NCBI RefSeq assembly: GCF_033807715.1
Contig: NC_084599.1
Coordinates: forward strand, 682,001-746,000
Origin: Cololabis saira
Taxonomy: Eukaryota; Chordata; Actinopteri; Beloniformes; Belonidae
Length of the DNA: 64,000 bases
Reading direction: 5' to 3'
Below the pieces are notes generated by a model, which searched no databases, was not told where the DNA came from, and was given only the letters and a program-made list of their open reading frames with translations. The position numbers and the translations under genes were made by a program. This document shows, piece by piece, positions 43,196 to 55,179 of this stretch (within the stretch, counting starts at the first letter, position 1; each line of letters opens with the position of its first letter).

Positions 43196-43944
43196 ATAAT
43201 TATTAGTGTTGTCCCGATCTATCTGCGCGGCCGAACGATCGGGCCCGATCACGTCATTTTCAAAACATATCAGGACAAGTATCGGGACATACCTAGTTAT
43301 TAATGTTTTTAATGTATATTAAATTGTTTTATATACCGTTGCATTTAACGTCACTTGCGGCCGGTGGCCGGCGTCACTTCCGGTCCGCGGCCGGAAGTGA
43401 TGAAGTAAGCGAAACTAACATGGTTTACATGTTTGAATTATGAAATGTTCTATCTGTTCATGTTCATTAAGCTGCTGCTATTCATTTCAGGCCATTCAGA
43501 ATGTTGCACTAAGGTTAAGCCAAAAAGTATTTACATTTTCTTGTGTTTGTGAGTTTGACTGGATGTCATTCAACTACCTCTTTTGAAGTTAAATTTATTA
43601 GGGCCCGAGCACTGAGAGTGCGAAGGCCCTATTATTGTATCTGTAGGAATTTTTATTTTTTATTTTTCCGACGAAATGAGGGCCATTTTTCCCCCCTAAA
43701 CGTGCCCCAAAAGTCACCAGATTTTTCATGCAAGCCAGGCCTGGCGAAAAATTTGATATTTAATGGTTTGCATTAATGGGCGTGGCAAAATGGCTCAACA
43801 GCGCCCCCTAAAAAAACTTTGTGCCTCAAGCCCACCCTTCATCTGATTGGTTCAAACAGAAAAAACTTTGTGCCTCAAGCACCAAATACGGTTTGACGTA
43901 CATGCACGAATATCGGTACACACCTGTATCATGTCGCAACTTAA

Positions 43945-44909
43945 AGGAGCATGAGGCTCCTTTTAAGAAATGAGACTCATTAGCACCACCCCTCGCCACG
44001 ACGGTCGTCGGGGGTACTGCAGCCAACAGCGAAGCCGGCACGGGAGAACGCGCATGCAGCGTCATGTGACGTCACATCCGCAGGACAGCGCGGGAAATTC
44101 CGGTCACAATTGCAGCACATTTTGCAGCACACAGCCTGTTCAAGGCAACGAACAGATACGCTAGAGCAGTGATTCTTAACCATAGGGCCGCGGCCCACAC
44201 TTGGGCCGCGAGCGCCATCTAGTGGGCCGTGAAAGAAAATCAGTTTTGTACGTGTGGGCCGCGCGGGCCGCGGGACTGCATAGCAACTCCCAACCAAATG
44301 AGGAGAAGAAGACCCTCAGCTAGCTGTACGTGTAATAGTAAGAGAAATGGTGTGTATTTATAGAGAAAATCCTTCATTTTGCATAGAGTATGTTTAGATC
44401 CGCCAGGATCAGGGATCGATTACTTGGGTCTGCGCCCAGAGCGAGCGAGCGCGGCGTGATCATTTATCCCGACGGGTCCCCGCGGCCGGGGAGGTCGGTG
44501 CCGCTCGGGCTCACCAATGAGCACCTTCACATGTGTATGAGAACCTGACACCATCCAGCCCAGATTTAAAGTCCTGGCAGTAGAAATTAGAGCTCAGTTC
44601 TCTCACTGAACGACAGAAAGTGGGGGCCTAAGATTAAGGGGAAGAAAGAAAAACTGCAAAACTGTTCAATTGTTGTGTTTATATTCATTTATTATAAAAA
44701 TGTGTTGAGACAATTAACAAAGAAAAGGGGAAATGCAAACTGCTGGTAAAGAAATAAAATAAGATAGCATTTGAAAAATAAAATAAAATCTATTTTATTT
44801 TTAAAAGAAAAAAATATGTGTAATTGAAGTTACACATGTTATGGGCAAATATGTACTTTTTAATATAACAGTCAGATGCAGATGTTGATACAACTATGAG
44901 GCTACTTGA

Positions 44910-44973
<64 letters not shown>

Positions 44974-45245
44974 TATGATGTTCTGGACCTTCGCTTGAGT
45001 AAATTTTCTCTAAATGGACCTCTTAAAGTTGAATACCCCTGCTATACAGTGTTAATATTTAACGTGCCCCGGGCCACTCTGTACTGAAAAAATTGGGCCC
45101 CAAGGTCAGAAAGGTTAAGAACCCCTGCTCTAGAGGGCTCATTCTTTTTGGTTTGGAACGCTTCATCTGACATTATTACTATAAAAATTAAAAACGTATA
45201 CAAATTTTTTTCATAAATCCTGCCTCAATCCTGCCTAATGCTCCT
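43945..45245. mobile_element. TTAA-flanked MITE (third level)
   Basis: The left end AGGAGCATGAGGCTCC and right end (inverse) AGGAGCATTAGGCAGG sit between TTAA at 43941-43944 and 45246-45249. Intact sister sequences at about 9560 and 10440 read GTCGCAACTTAAAGAAAAG (or a close form), which is exactly the site with the MITE and one TTAA removed. TTAA duplication is the piggyBac signature; other TTAA-specific families are possible. Confidence 0.9.
44167..45127. mobile_element. hAT element (fourth level) with internal TA microsatellite
   Basis: The ends are CAGTGATTCTTAACC and, inverted, CAGGGGTTCTTAACC. The flanks are CGCTAGAG (44159-44166) and CTCTAGAG (45128-45135), seven of eight bases equal. 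The body has GGGCCGCGGCCC-type subterminal sequence and a (TA)n run at 44911-44969. No transposase is present. Confidence 0.88.
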
Positions 45246-46000
45246 TTAAAGAAAAGTCTCCTGGTGCCATGGCCGAAACCCAACAGGAAGTCGGCCATTT
45301 TGACTTAATCATGTTATTTGTAATTTTGGCCCAATTTATGCCATTTCTTCAGCCGTTAATGCGGCCCGAACTGTAACGTGCACCCAGGTGTGTTATACAT
45401 CAAAATGTGCGTCTCAATATTGCGACGACGGGCATTACTTTTCTCAGTCAAAAGCGTTACCGTGGCAACGCTAGATGCCAAAAAGCAAAAAAAAAGGGAG
45501 AGACATTGTTCAAATTTACAAACACTCGACCCGATTGGCACTAAAGGATTGTTCAACCTCATCATGCTACTTATTACGGTTTTTGCGATATTTAACTTTC
45601 AATTAAAAAAAATTCGACGTTTGTTGCTAGGCAACGGTTTATCGTAGCCTACAGACATTATTACAACATTGAAAAACCCGGGACACGTTGTACTACAACA
45701 TACTTTAGTCTCATCATGCTAGCTATTACGGTTTTTGAGATATATCGAGATAACGGAACTTTGGACGCTTGTTGCGCGGCAACGCGATATCTTAGAGACT
45801 TGGTCCAACGTTAAAAGACTCGGTTTTCTGTGGACTACAACATACTGAGGTATACATGAGTGCAAGGGCCCGTTCATCGCTTTAATTTAGTTTTAGTCCT
45901 CTTTTCTTTTTTTTTATTAATTGCCAAAATGTATCTGATCGGGAAAAAGTATCGGAAATGTATCGGGAGCCATCCTGATCGGGACAACCCTAATAATTAT

Positions 46001-46590
46001 CTATTTAAGATCATCTGGTCTTGTTTGGCAATTATTGTTGTTCTGTTTTCCAAATGAGATAAGGGCTAAACTTCATAAGATATGGCATAATTTAAATAAT
46101 TTGTCTCATCTCTAAGAAAAGCTTTTTGTGCATTTTTCTAACCTCTCTTTCAAACAACCAGTATTTTGTCAGAAGCTGAGTTTTCTGCAGATGCACCTGA
46201 AACCCAAGACCCATTGTTTAAGTTTCATGAGACAATCCAAAAGCTAGGACCTTTTTTGGCTTTATTGATGTGTTCACGTATTGCTGCTATTGTCATCTTT
46301 TTCTTGTGATGAGCGCACGTGCAAGTTCATGTCTGAGGGTAGAGATTGGAGTAATATTCTCAAACTCTAAGAATGGGTCCCTGCTTGGCCTGATCGACGC
46401 AGAGCAGTGGTTCGTAGAGGCTGAACGGTATTCAAATATCATATTGGAGCACTCCTATACCACACATTCCTCTCAGAGCACTGATGAGGGATAAAAAAAC
46501 AGATATCATAAATATCATATTTGATCACTAAAACTGAAACAGTTTATAATGGAAAGGATATGGAGGATTTTTTTACATTGCACCCTAGTG
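46001..46590. other. Nothing recognised
   Basis: AT-rich flank of the nested hAT with no supported feature. Confidence 0.4.
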
Positions 46591-47245
46591 TTGTGCCACA
46601 AAGGGGGTGCTGGTGTAGTTATTAAAGAGTCATTAATAATTGTCTTACGATACTTATTAATAATTGAAGAAGATAACTTATCAAAATGAATTATCAAAAT
46701 GAATCAATCAAAACGGGACCTTAAGAACCTAACTTATCAGGAAAATAATAATTGAACAGCAAAATCAGTCTTAATGTAGCTGTTATTCCATATATGCCAG
46801 CTTGTTGCCAGGGGTGGCGTTACAGAATAACAGTGGAGGAAGGAGTCCGAGCACAGACCTTTGCATCCAGCATCTGTGACAAATATGTATAAACGACAAG
46901 TGTCAAAAGATAGTCAAACAACACTTGGGATAAATTCTGATGGCTAAACTACACATGAACAACAACTAACTTTAAACACAAACTTCAGACCATCTACGTG
47001 TGTGTCTGGGTGTCAACGCATATGGGTGTGTGCGTGTGTGTCAGTATGTGTGTGACTGTGTGTGTGCGTGTTGAGTCAGTGTGTGTGTGTCAGGATGGTT
47101 GTTCATACACGTGAAAAGAAAGATGGATAGCTGACAAAGTAACGTGGTGACTGAGTCTCGTGTGATTCAAAATGGCGGACGAGATTTCGTCTCATCCAGT
47201 GAAAAACAAACTTGGAGGCTTTATGACCAAGATAAGAGTGTGTGT

Positions 47246-47289
<44 letters not shown>

Positions 47290-47290
47290 G
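46591..47290 (+). repeat. Dispersed repeat, uninterrupted copy
   Basis: From TTGTGCCACAAAGG through TTATTAATAATTG, GCAAAATCAGTC, GGTTACAGAATAACAG-type phrases and CAGACCTTTGCATCCAGC, this copy matches 59399-59651 plus 61696-61900. After that both have a GT-rich stretch and a related CTTTTCATCCAGTG-like end. It preserves the empty site of the MITE at 59652. A GT run and a long G run close the block at 47236-47288. The element class is unknown. Confidence 0.7.
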
Positions 47291-47299
47291 GTTAATAGG

Positions 47300-48240
47300 A
47301 GAGGATGAGAGGAGAAAAGTAAAACCCAAGACTCTAGAATAACTTCTCACTACGGGAAAACCAAGTTCTTCTGATGTTTCCCACACAGTTAAACTAACTT
47401 CACGTGTGCACTCTGGTCACTCAACTGGGAAATGAGGAAAGGCTTTGTTTTCTGTTGTGGAAGAACATGTCATCAAGACCCAACAACCCGGATGCAACAG
47501 TAGACAAATGATAAAATAAACAAACACGCTTAAACTAATAAACACAGTTGTGACGGATCAGCGATCCGGCTCACAACGTAAAACTGAGCTAACTATGTTT
47601 CTCTGTCCAGACACAAAACAGCCTCTTACGTGGATCTTTGTAGTTGAAGAAAAAGGTGGTTCGGTCTGGCCGGTCAGCATCCCTTGGTGAACAGCTGGAT
47701 GGTAACGCTCCGCAGGTGATCCTGATAAAGAGCGGCTCTCTCTCTCCTGCTCTCCTCATCTCAGTGTGGATGAGGGGAATGCATGGGAACTGCAGCTGGG
47801 CCTCCTTCAGCTCCAGGTCGGTCCAAAGGCGTTCACATTGAGGCATGCAAGGGTCCCTAGTTCGGCTAATCTGGGGCTCGGAACGTTTGCGGGGTCACTC
47901 GTTGCAGTACTGCAGACTGTGGTTGCCATTTCAAGGCAACCAGACACTTCTTCAAGCACGATAATGGAGAAGGCCGGCCCATAGCTAGTAGCTCTTCATG
48001 CTAAAATAGGTGCTGTGGCCTTCTTCATAGCTCACAGAGAACTCCATGGGACCGTGGACAGGTCAGAGGGAGAAGAAGAAGCGAAAACGAGGGGAGGGGG
48101 TTCTTTATAGCTGAGCCTGAGCTGCCATAAATCGACTGCGTTTTGGGGTCTATTCCCAATGAGGGTGCTATTCCTTATCACCGAAGGGCCGTAAATGCAA
48201 AGCCTGCCGGGGCTTTGAGTCATTATGGAGGTTCTTTAGT
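47300..48240. other. Unclassified sequence adjoining the dispersed repeat
   Basis: Moderately GC-rich stretch with TTCTTTATAGC near 48100. It may belong to the same element as 46591-47290, but no second copy is in the window to show it. Confidence 0.3.
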
Positions 48241-49170
48241 TTCGAACCATGCTTTCGGATAAGAAATCAAGGTTGGCCTCAGAGTTAGGCTTCAGAACAA
48301 GGCTTTAGAATTGAAATCAAGTATTTCCATATTCAACACAGAACTGTGGCCCAACAGTTCAGTGCATCACCAAAGCAATCAATTCCACTGCTAATCAGAC
48401 CGATGGAGTCACGTGTCTCGTGACCGAAGTTTAAGCTCTTCTGTTGTTGTTTACAGATGTTTTCTAACTCGGTCAGATGGCATTTTACTTCTCTTTCCAC
48501 ATCTTCGCCTCCTAACAGCCAACATCATATGTGATATTACACAACAGCAGGAAATGAGCAGAGTATTTAGCAAACAGAGTTGTTCAGCTGTAATCTTTTA
48601 CTGTGCTTTTTCATCCGACTCTGACTCAAAGGTGCATGGAGGGATCCGAGGTGTTGAGGTTTTTTACAAGAAAAGTGAAAATGAATTAACAAAGTGTCGA
48701 TGTGTGTGTCTGATGAAAGCAGGAGTTGTACACATACAGGAGCCATGAGATGGGGAGTTTTATCCCTACTCAAGTATTAAGTTGCAAATGCTTCTATTTT
48801 TCACAGCAACAATGTTATTGCACTAATCTTTGTACATACTGTATGATTGAATTTAGTGTGATGTTAGTGGGGTGGTATACTTCTGGGAATGTTACCAACT
48901 ATCCTGATTTTTTTTCCCTTGTGAATAATCATTTTCATCAAATGATGAATTCCAAACAATGTGTAAATGACTTTATACCCGGACCGGACCGATGTGTAGA
49001 AACCGATTAAATTAACCTTATTATCACTGTTAATGAACACATACACACACGTCAACAGAGGCTTTAACAGAAAATAGGGCCTGTAATAAGACACAATTGT
49101 TTGTCTTTCAAACTTTTGCACATCAACACGTGAAGAGCTCTTTGATCAGTTTCCAGTGTTGTGATGGCTT
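48241..49170. other. Nothing recognised
   Basis: No gene or repeat family supported; the open frames are short and overlapping. Confidence 0.4.
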
Positions 49171-49177
49171 TAGAGTA

Positions 49178-49560
49178 AAAACTGTTCTTGCTTTCATCAT
49201 CCAGTAATGCCTGCCTGATGGCAAAGGTTCAAACAGATGGTGGGCTGGATGGGATAAGTCCTGCAGGATTTTTTGTTTTTTAAACCTTCTGGCAGTGGGA
49301 GGTGAAAATATCTTCCATGATGGGTAGATGTATCTTGAAGAGTTTCCGTGCAGCTTTACTCAGCCTTTGCAGGGTCATCTGCTACAGAGCTGCTGTTGTT
49401 CCACACAGCAATGCTAAATCTGAGAAAACTTCCAAAAGAGAAGTGGCAGAAGGACAGCAAGCATTGGAACAAATGTATCTTTTGGCTCCTTCTCAGGAAG
49501 TATAGTCACTGCTGTGCTGTGAGCAGGCAGTTTTGTGTGTTCGTGTAAGATCGTCTGAGA
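49178..49560 (+). repeat. Possible LINE 3' UTR fragment
   Basis: AAAAACTGTTCTTGC ... CCTGCCTGATGGCAAAGGTT ... GGTGGGCTGGATGGG resembles a phrase found in teleost LINE 3' regions. The assignment is from memory and no coding part is attached. Confidence 0.35.
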
Positions 49561-49911
49561 TGCGTTTGAAGTTTGACACGCTCCACACACTACCCATGTA
49601 TTTCAAAAGGCTTTCCAAAGCTCATTCTTTTTCCTGCTGAAGGTTATGAGAATTTCTTGGATTTTCTCTGTCAAGGCCAAGATGTGTGCTGCACATCGGC
49701 CCGTCAGACTGAATGTCCTCCCTGTACGAGCGTTCATCCACTTCGCTGATCAGGCATGCATATTGGTGGGGTCCAGAGTGGGACCTTGATATGTTTTGGC
49801 AGCAGTCTCTCTTGGCACTTCATAACTCTAGCTCTAAATGCCACTGCATAGTAGTCATTTGGACCTGTTATGATAGTTGTTTGGATAGTAGCAAAGTTAC
49901 GGATGTTTTAA

Positions 49912-51065
49912 AGGGGACCTATTATGGCATTTAATGTATATTTTAAACAGACCTTGAATGTCTTAAAAACAATCAAAAGCTTGTTTTTTCTACATAAATC
50001 AAAAATTCAGCCTCTGGGCCATGTCTTCATTTTTACTGTTTCTAACTTCCTTCTCTATGAGGGATTCTGAGGGGGCGGGGCTATGATAATGAGGCTCTGT
50101 GCTGATTGGCTCGGAACCATAAATCAGCCTTTAGTTCCCTGAAGAGGGAACGGGTCACCTCGTCTTCACACTAACTCACACAGGAAGATTTAATTGAATT
50201 CTAAACAGTTACACCACAGTTATTTACTCTGATTCCTCATCATTTCATTTTTTTATGTCACAAGACAAATGAATCATGTTAACTGTAAAGAAATCACAAC
50301 ACTGAATGTTCACAAATGGCAACTTTATTGTTAAAAAAAATAAAATAAAATTTGTACACATTATATACACCACTTATATACACCATACACTGTTTATATA
50401 CACCAAGGTTTATATAAATAACATGTATGCACTATTGCTGGCTCAAGGAAGGACCGTGCATCTTCTGAAGGTTTCGTTGAACAGCTTCAGGTGCTTGGAA
50501 GATCTGGAACAAGACAGAAAAAATGTATTACTAATAGAGCTCCGGTGTTCCCTAACGGGTGAGTGGCTCCGTTAGGGAACACTGGAACACCGGAACACTG
50601 GAGCTAAGCTAAATACTTAGCCCATGCAAAAATCATACTTGTAAACAAATATAAATAACATAAAAAATGAACGTCACCTACCGCTGACTCGTGTGCAGTT
50701 GCCGGGTCCGTACTGTTGGTACTGATCCTTTTATGAGGATAAGTGTCGATGCAAAACCTCATTTTTACTGTCCCTCATTGTTGAAACAGCCACACGATAC
50801 ACTGCTTCCAAACAATGATGGAAGCTCCGGCCGGCAGAGTTAGTTGTGGGTGTGGTTTCGGCAGCGGAGGCCGATCTATGGAAATCGCTGAGCAGAATCT
50901 GAACGGCTCGTAAAAGTCACATGACACTGGAAGGATCATCCGGGCGGGGTGAACAGACACTGCAGAATTTGGTTGCTTTCCTCCTTCCCTGTGTTGGCAG
51001 GGTGAGGGGAGACCACTTTATATATGTTAAAGCAAGAAAAAACGTGTTTTTCATAATAGGTCCCT
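49912..51065. mobile_element. TTAA-flanked MITE with AGGGACCTATTATG ends
   Basis: The left end AGGGGACCTATTATGGC and right end (inverse) AGGGACCTATTATGAAA sit between TTAA at 49908-49911 and 51066-51069. Inside are GGAACCATAAATCAGCC (a piece of the palindromic MITE family) and a hairpin, GTTCCCTAACGGG facing CCGTTAGGGAAC, near 50550-50582. No transposase frame was seen. TTAA suits piggyBac-type mobilisation. Confidence 0.85.
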
Positions 51066-51069
51066 TTAA

Positions 51070-51496
51070 GACAGGTGAAATTGGCGTTGTGATAGAGATA
51101 TATTGAAGATGTCTGTCGAAACTTCAGGCAGTTTACTGACACAGTCTTGAAGGACTCATCCTGGAACACCATCTGGAACAGCTGCTTTCTGTGTATTTAT
51201 GTGACTCAAAGTGTGTCATAACTCAATGAGAAATAGCATAGTGCAGTTGCAGAATGAGTGGCTGGTCCTTGGTGGTTGGTGCCGGTGCAGGGGGTGTCCC
51301 TGTTGTCCCTGAAGAAACAGTTAAGCTTGTCAGCCAGGTGGCGGTGGGACTATCATGTCGCTCCCTCTTGGCACTGTAGTGCAACACAATGACCAACAAA
51401 TTGCCAATACTCACTCAAGATCGATCAATCAATCAAATTAATGTGATCAGCCAGTTTTTTTTTTTTTTTTTTTTATTAAGTTTTACTCATATATAT
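51070..51496. other. Nothing recognised
   Basis: No supported feature apart from a poly-T run at about 51455-51474. Confidence 0.4.
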
Positions 51497-52167
51497 TGTC
51501 ACAGCCCGGCTCTTGGGCTACGACAAAAATGGGAGACCAGACAGAGGTGCAAGTATAACAAGCAATTTATTTTTTCAAAAAGTAAGAAAATCTAACGCAA
51601 GGAAACTTGGAAGTCAGTATCAGTTGTGTAAGCATGTGTATGCATGTGAGTGTGTATGGATGACAACAAAACAGCTGCTGCGTCCGTGAGGGAAGAGAGA
51701 GACCCAAACCGGGGGAACACGTTGGCTTTGGCCCAATCCCAATCTCCACCCTCGCAGACTCGTAGACTTACGTGCGCGCTCCCGCACCTTGTGTAAGGGC
51801 TTAAGGCTGTCCCATTCCTCAAGTGGTTAAGTGCGCGAGGGCTCCCGGCAGCCATTTTGAGCCCTTACTGCCCCCTTCCCGCAAGTCAGCATCCCAGCAC
51901 ACTTTGGGAAAGGGAATTACCCACAGTTCATTGCATTGTGACATGAAAGGAGGTTACCAGGGAGAATGTAAACAAAACAGGGGGCGGAGGAAAAGGAACC
52001 ATGTGCGACTGCAAGAAGAAAGTTCACCTGTAAATATAAATACATATCCCACTGGTGATTTAAATTCAGAAACTGTTATCCCGTGATGATTTTTCAACGG
52101 CCCTATTATTTCCTTTACAAACAAGGAGCGACCAACAAACATATTATTTAACTATTGTTCTTTGGTT

Positions 52168-52170
<3 letters not shown>

Positions 52171-52244
<74 letters not shown>
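52171..52244. repeat. (TA)n microsatellite
   Basis: About 37 AT units immediately upstream of the Myb/SANT-like exon remnant. Confidence 0.95.
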
Positions 52245-52246
<2 letters not shown>

Positions 52247-52259
52247 TCAACACTAAAGA

Positions 52260-52373
52260 CAAAAAGAGAGGCTGAGGGAGCTGGATGAAAAGGAGGAGGA
52301 GAGGGAAAGGAAGAGGGATGACCAGTTATCTAAGTTAATTGACATTTGTGGGAAGATGGAGGACAAAATGTAG
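52260..52373 (+). pseudogene. Last exon remnant of a Harbinger Myb/SANT-like gene
   Basis: The frame reads RLRELDEKEEERERKRDDQL, then LIDICGKMEDKM and a stop at 52371-52373. This charged helix and terminal motif correspond to the C-terminal exon of Harbinger Myb/SANT-like proteins (compare MDRILNLLEKMVDQ at 31.3 kb). The preceding exons are gone, and a TA microsatellite occupies the place of the upstream intron. Confidence 0.6.
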
Positions 52374-52440
52374 TTTTATTCATAATTTTTTCATTCATAA
52401 TTTGAGGTTCAATTTCATTTGTTTTCATTTTATATTAGAC

Positions 52441-52664
52441 CAGTGTTTTTCAATCCTGTTCCTCGTGGGCCCCTGTCCTGCATGTTTTAGATGCTACCCT
52501 GCTTCAGCACACCGTGATAAAAGTACCTGTGTCATCAACAGAGCCGTGCAGACCTTGGTGACAAGCTAATGAGGACCTTTAATTAGAATCAGGTGTGTTG
52601 GTGCAGGGAAACATCTAAAACATGCAGGACAGGGGTCCACGAGGACCAGGATTGAGAAGCACTG
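52441..52664. mobile_element. 224-bp hAT MITE with exact 8-bp duplication
   Basis: The left end CAGTGTTTTTCAATCCTG and right end (inverse) CAGTGCTTCTCAATCCTG, both followed by CCTCGTGG-type sequence, are flanked by TATTAGAC at 52433-52440 and 52665-52672. The element is short, non-coding, and sits within the Harbinger-type element. Confidence 0.95.
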
Positions 52665-53608
52665 TATTAGACAAATCCTCAATTGACCTGCTGGTGTTGA
52701 ATAAACAAGACTTGCTTTTCTTTAATCTGAGTACAGTGTTTGAATGAAGATTTCCTTTGTTAACAGAAATGCATACATGTAAATACTAGCAAGATAGTTT
52801 TAGATCCAACACAAACAAGTCAGGCAGTTATTTGGTTATTCATTTATTTATGACCACAAAATTTAAACAATTTCAGCAAGTTGAACAAAAACGTTGCAGT
52901 AAATAGTAATAATATAACTGTAATATTTAGCTCAGGTTACCATCAATTTATACGCTCTCTTACAAAAATGAAATGACATCATGCTGAAAAATGGAAAGTA
53001 ATATTAGATGGTCATAACACAGCTGGAATATTTAACTCAGTTTACACGCTCTTACAAAAATGAAATTACTGGGCGATTGAGCCTGGAATACTGGATGTGC
53101 TGGTATGGGTAGATTGAAAGAAAGACAATGTTAATGTTGTGTTCTTTGTTGAATTTTATGCTCCTTTATATAGGCTACCACTTTGTTTTCAAACATTTGG
53201 ATGATCATTCCCAAACTTATAATACCGGTACGTAACATTTTGATCTGACTAAGAATTTTGTAAATTGAAATTTTAAATAAAGTTTATTGAAAAAAAACAG
53301 ACGGTTTTATCTGACTTGTTTCCGGTTTCTGCTAAGTGTGTCCCATTCCTATTTATACCATTTGGAGCCCTCACACCCTCGTACACTTGATCACGTGACG
53401 CTGACGTCACTGAAAGTCTGTGAGGGCTCAGGGCTTGAGGGTTTAGGGTGGAGTTTGGGATTGGGCCTTTCTCTCAAACCACTGGGGGCCCAGGTGTGTG
53501 ATCAGCCTGATGAGGAGCCTGCACTGTGACCTAGATCCTGCAGGACAAAACAGGAATCAGCAAGAGGCATAGGGACACCTAGTGGCATGGAGGGGCCGTC
53601 ACAATATA

Positions 53609-55179
53609 TTTACCAATATGTTTTTTTATGTATACTTCTTGTATTTATTCAAGATTAATCAAGTTGCCAGAAAGCCTTTGCAGTGAAACAACTGCTGCAT
53701 TTCACTTACTAAGGCTAATAAAGGACAGAAAACTTGAGCGAGGCTTCATCCGATCAGCAGCTGAACAGTTTTTCATGCCATGCATGGTGTCTGGGGTTGT
53801 ATTGTGCATAAGTACGTACAAATAAGACAGTTCAACACTATTATTTTACGGTATAGTATTTAAGATGGAGCGAAAATTGGACCAAAAAAGGTTAAAATGT
53901 GTTAAATGTATTCAAATGTTAAAGACAACAGAGGTAAATGTAAAGGTAAATGACTGACATGCACCTCTGGCAGTACAGATCAAACACTGCATATTGATTC
54001 CTCAGTAATTCTTCCCAGCCTGGCTGCAGATGGAGTTTGATGGTTGCCTGCAGGAGAAACGGGGTTGAGGTTTAGCCAAATGTAAGACATTTTGAAATCT
54101 CTGATCGTCATGGAGAACAACAGGGGCTGTGTTTTACAGGTTGTTTCAAGCAGAAGTAAATTATGGATGATTTTGTTTGGAGATTTCTTTGGGGTAACTA
54201 AACCCGTAATTTCCCACCACCTCTTTGTTGTAAAATTCCACTTCCATTGACTTAACCCAACCCAACGTTATTTTTCCTGTCTTTCTTCATTTCTTTCTGT
54301 GACAACAACCATAAAGAAATAAATGAAAGTGTTGATGTTTTCATCTTTCCACAATTTTTGTCATGAATATCTGAGATGAACACGTATGAGAATATGCTCC
54401 TATATTATTATGTGCACGTAAAACATGCTGATTAGTGCTGCAGCCGGCAGCTTGAAAGAGTTACTCGTGATTGATGACAATACCCAACATTACGAGCCAA
54501 AACCATGCCGCCTGTAATCAAGAGGAATCGCTTTTTCCACCCCTCCTCTCCACCCTGGAACCCAACTCAAGATAAATTTAATTACCATTATTCAAGCAGA
54601 AGGTGAATAATGAAATTTAAAAGGTAGTCCCTTATGGTTTTCACATAAAATAGTCATATGGTCATATCACTGCCGGATTAAAGGCAGCGTTGCAGCTGGT
54701 ATGGATGTAAGCAGGTCTCATTACGCACCAGACGGTATCAGTGCCAACAGCCACTGACTGGGTGGGTGGTGTCTCTTGCCATCTTTTACTTTCCATGCCA
54801 AGACCTCACCTCACGAATACCACTGATTCTTTGTGTAGAAATGGCTCATAATGATGTTGTCAGCATTTGCTACAAAGCCTTCAACAAAGCCAATATACAA
54901 TGTACAGTTTCTGTTTGGGGCACTTTCGGTCTGCACGCTGCAGAAGCAGCCCCATGCACAAAATGCAGCACTGTCATGGTGAAAGTTCAACATTTGTCCA
55001 AAGACAAAGAATTCTTAGTTCTTTATTTTTGTAAATACTTTGTAATACAAACACACAAATAAAAATGTACAGTAGAGCATGTGGCCACGGGACGGTTACA
55101 AGTGTCTTGATATGATAATGCTCACTTGAGTCATCTCAAGTGAGGTGATTTATCTTTACATCTCCTCTCTCCTTGTAAC
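53609..55179. other. Low-repeat stretch, nothing recognised
   Basis: Apart from being AT-rich this stretch shows no known repeat, and it may be host single-copy DNA. A 98-codon frame at 54766-55062 has no motif I know and poor coding character. Confidence 0.4.

Larger units (their letters stand above)
43599..45885 (+). mobile_element. GCTGCAAGCAGCG-family element (second level)
   Basis: The left end GGGCCCGAGCACTGAGAGTG leads into GCGAAGGCCC and CGACGAAATGAGGGCC. The right end is GGGCCCGTTCATCGCTTTAA. Between them lie the family blocks GGCTCAACAGCGCCCCCT, CACACCTGTATCATGTCGCA and ACGGCCCGAACTGTAACG. AATTTA occurs on both sides (43592-43597, 45884-45889) and may be the duplication. It is split at 43945 by the TTAA element. 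Confidence 0.8.
43204..45992. mobile_element. hAT element (outer level of a four-level nest)
   Basis: The left end TAGTGTTGTCCCGATC and right end GATCGGGACAACCCTA are inverse with one difference. An exact 8-bp duplication, ATAATTAT, lies at 43196-43203 and 45993-46000. Its own sequence is only the outer few hundred bases (43204-43598 and 45886-45992). The rest is later insertions. It has no transposase and is non-autonomous. Confidence 0.93.
51730..53467. mobile_element. Harbinger-type element inside the solo LTR
   Basis: The left end GGCCCAATCCCAATCTCCAC and right end (inverse) GGCCCAATCCCAAACTCCAC sit between TTT at 51727-51729 and 53468-53470. The ends resemble those at 30608-33395. Both subterminal arms carry GAGGGCTC and GTCCCATTCCT. 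It contains a Myb/SANT-like last exon remnant, a TA microsatellite and a hAT MITE. Confidence 0.85.
51497..53603 (-). mobile_element. Solo LTR (Gypsy-like), split by a Harbinger-type element
   Basis: LTR sequence runs from TGTCACAGCCCGGCTC to GGGGCCGTCACA, about 366 bp once the insertion and one TTT are removed. On the minus strand AATAAATTGCTTGTTATAC is a plausible poly(A) region. The flanks are AT repeats on both sides, so the duplication cannot be bounded exactly. No internal retroelement sequence adjoins. Confidence 0.7.

Noticed and set aside
51492..53608. A defined 5-bp target duplication for the solo LTR
   Set aside because: Both flanks are AT dinucleotide repeats, so several alignments fit equally well.
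54766..55062. Host gene exon in the low-repeat stretch
   Set aside because: There is no recognisable domain, splice context or conserved motif, and an overlapping antisense frame is equally long.
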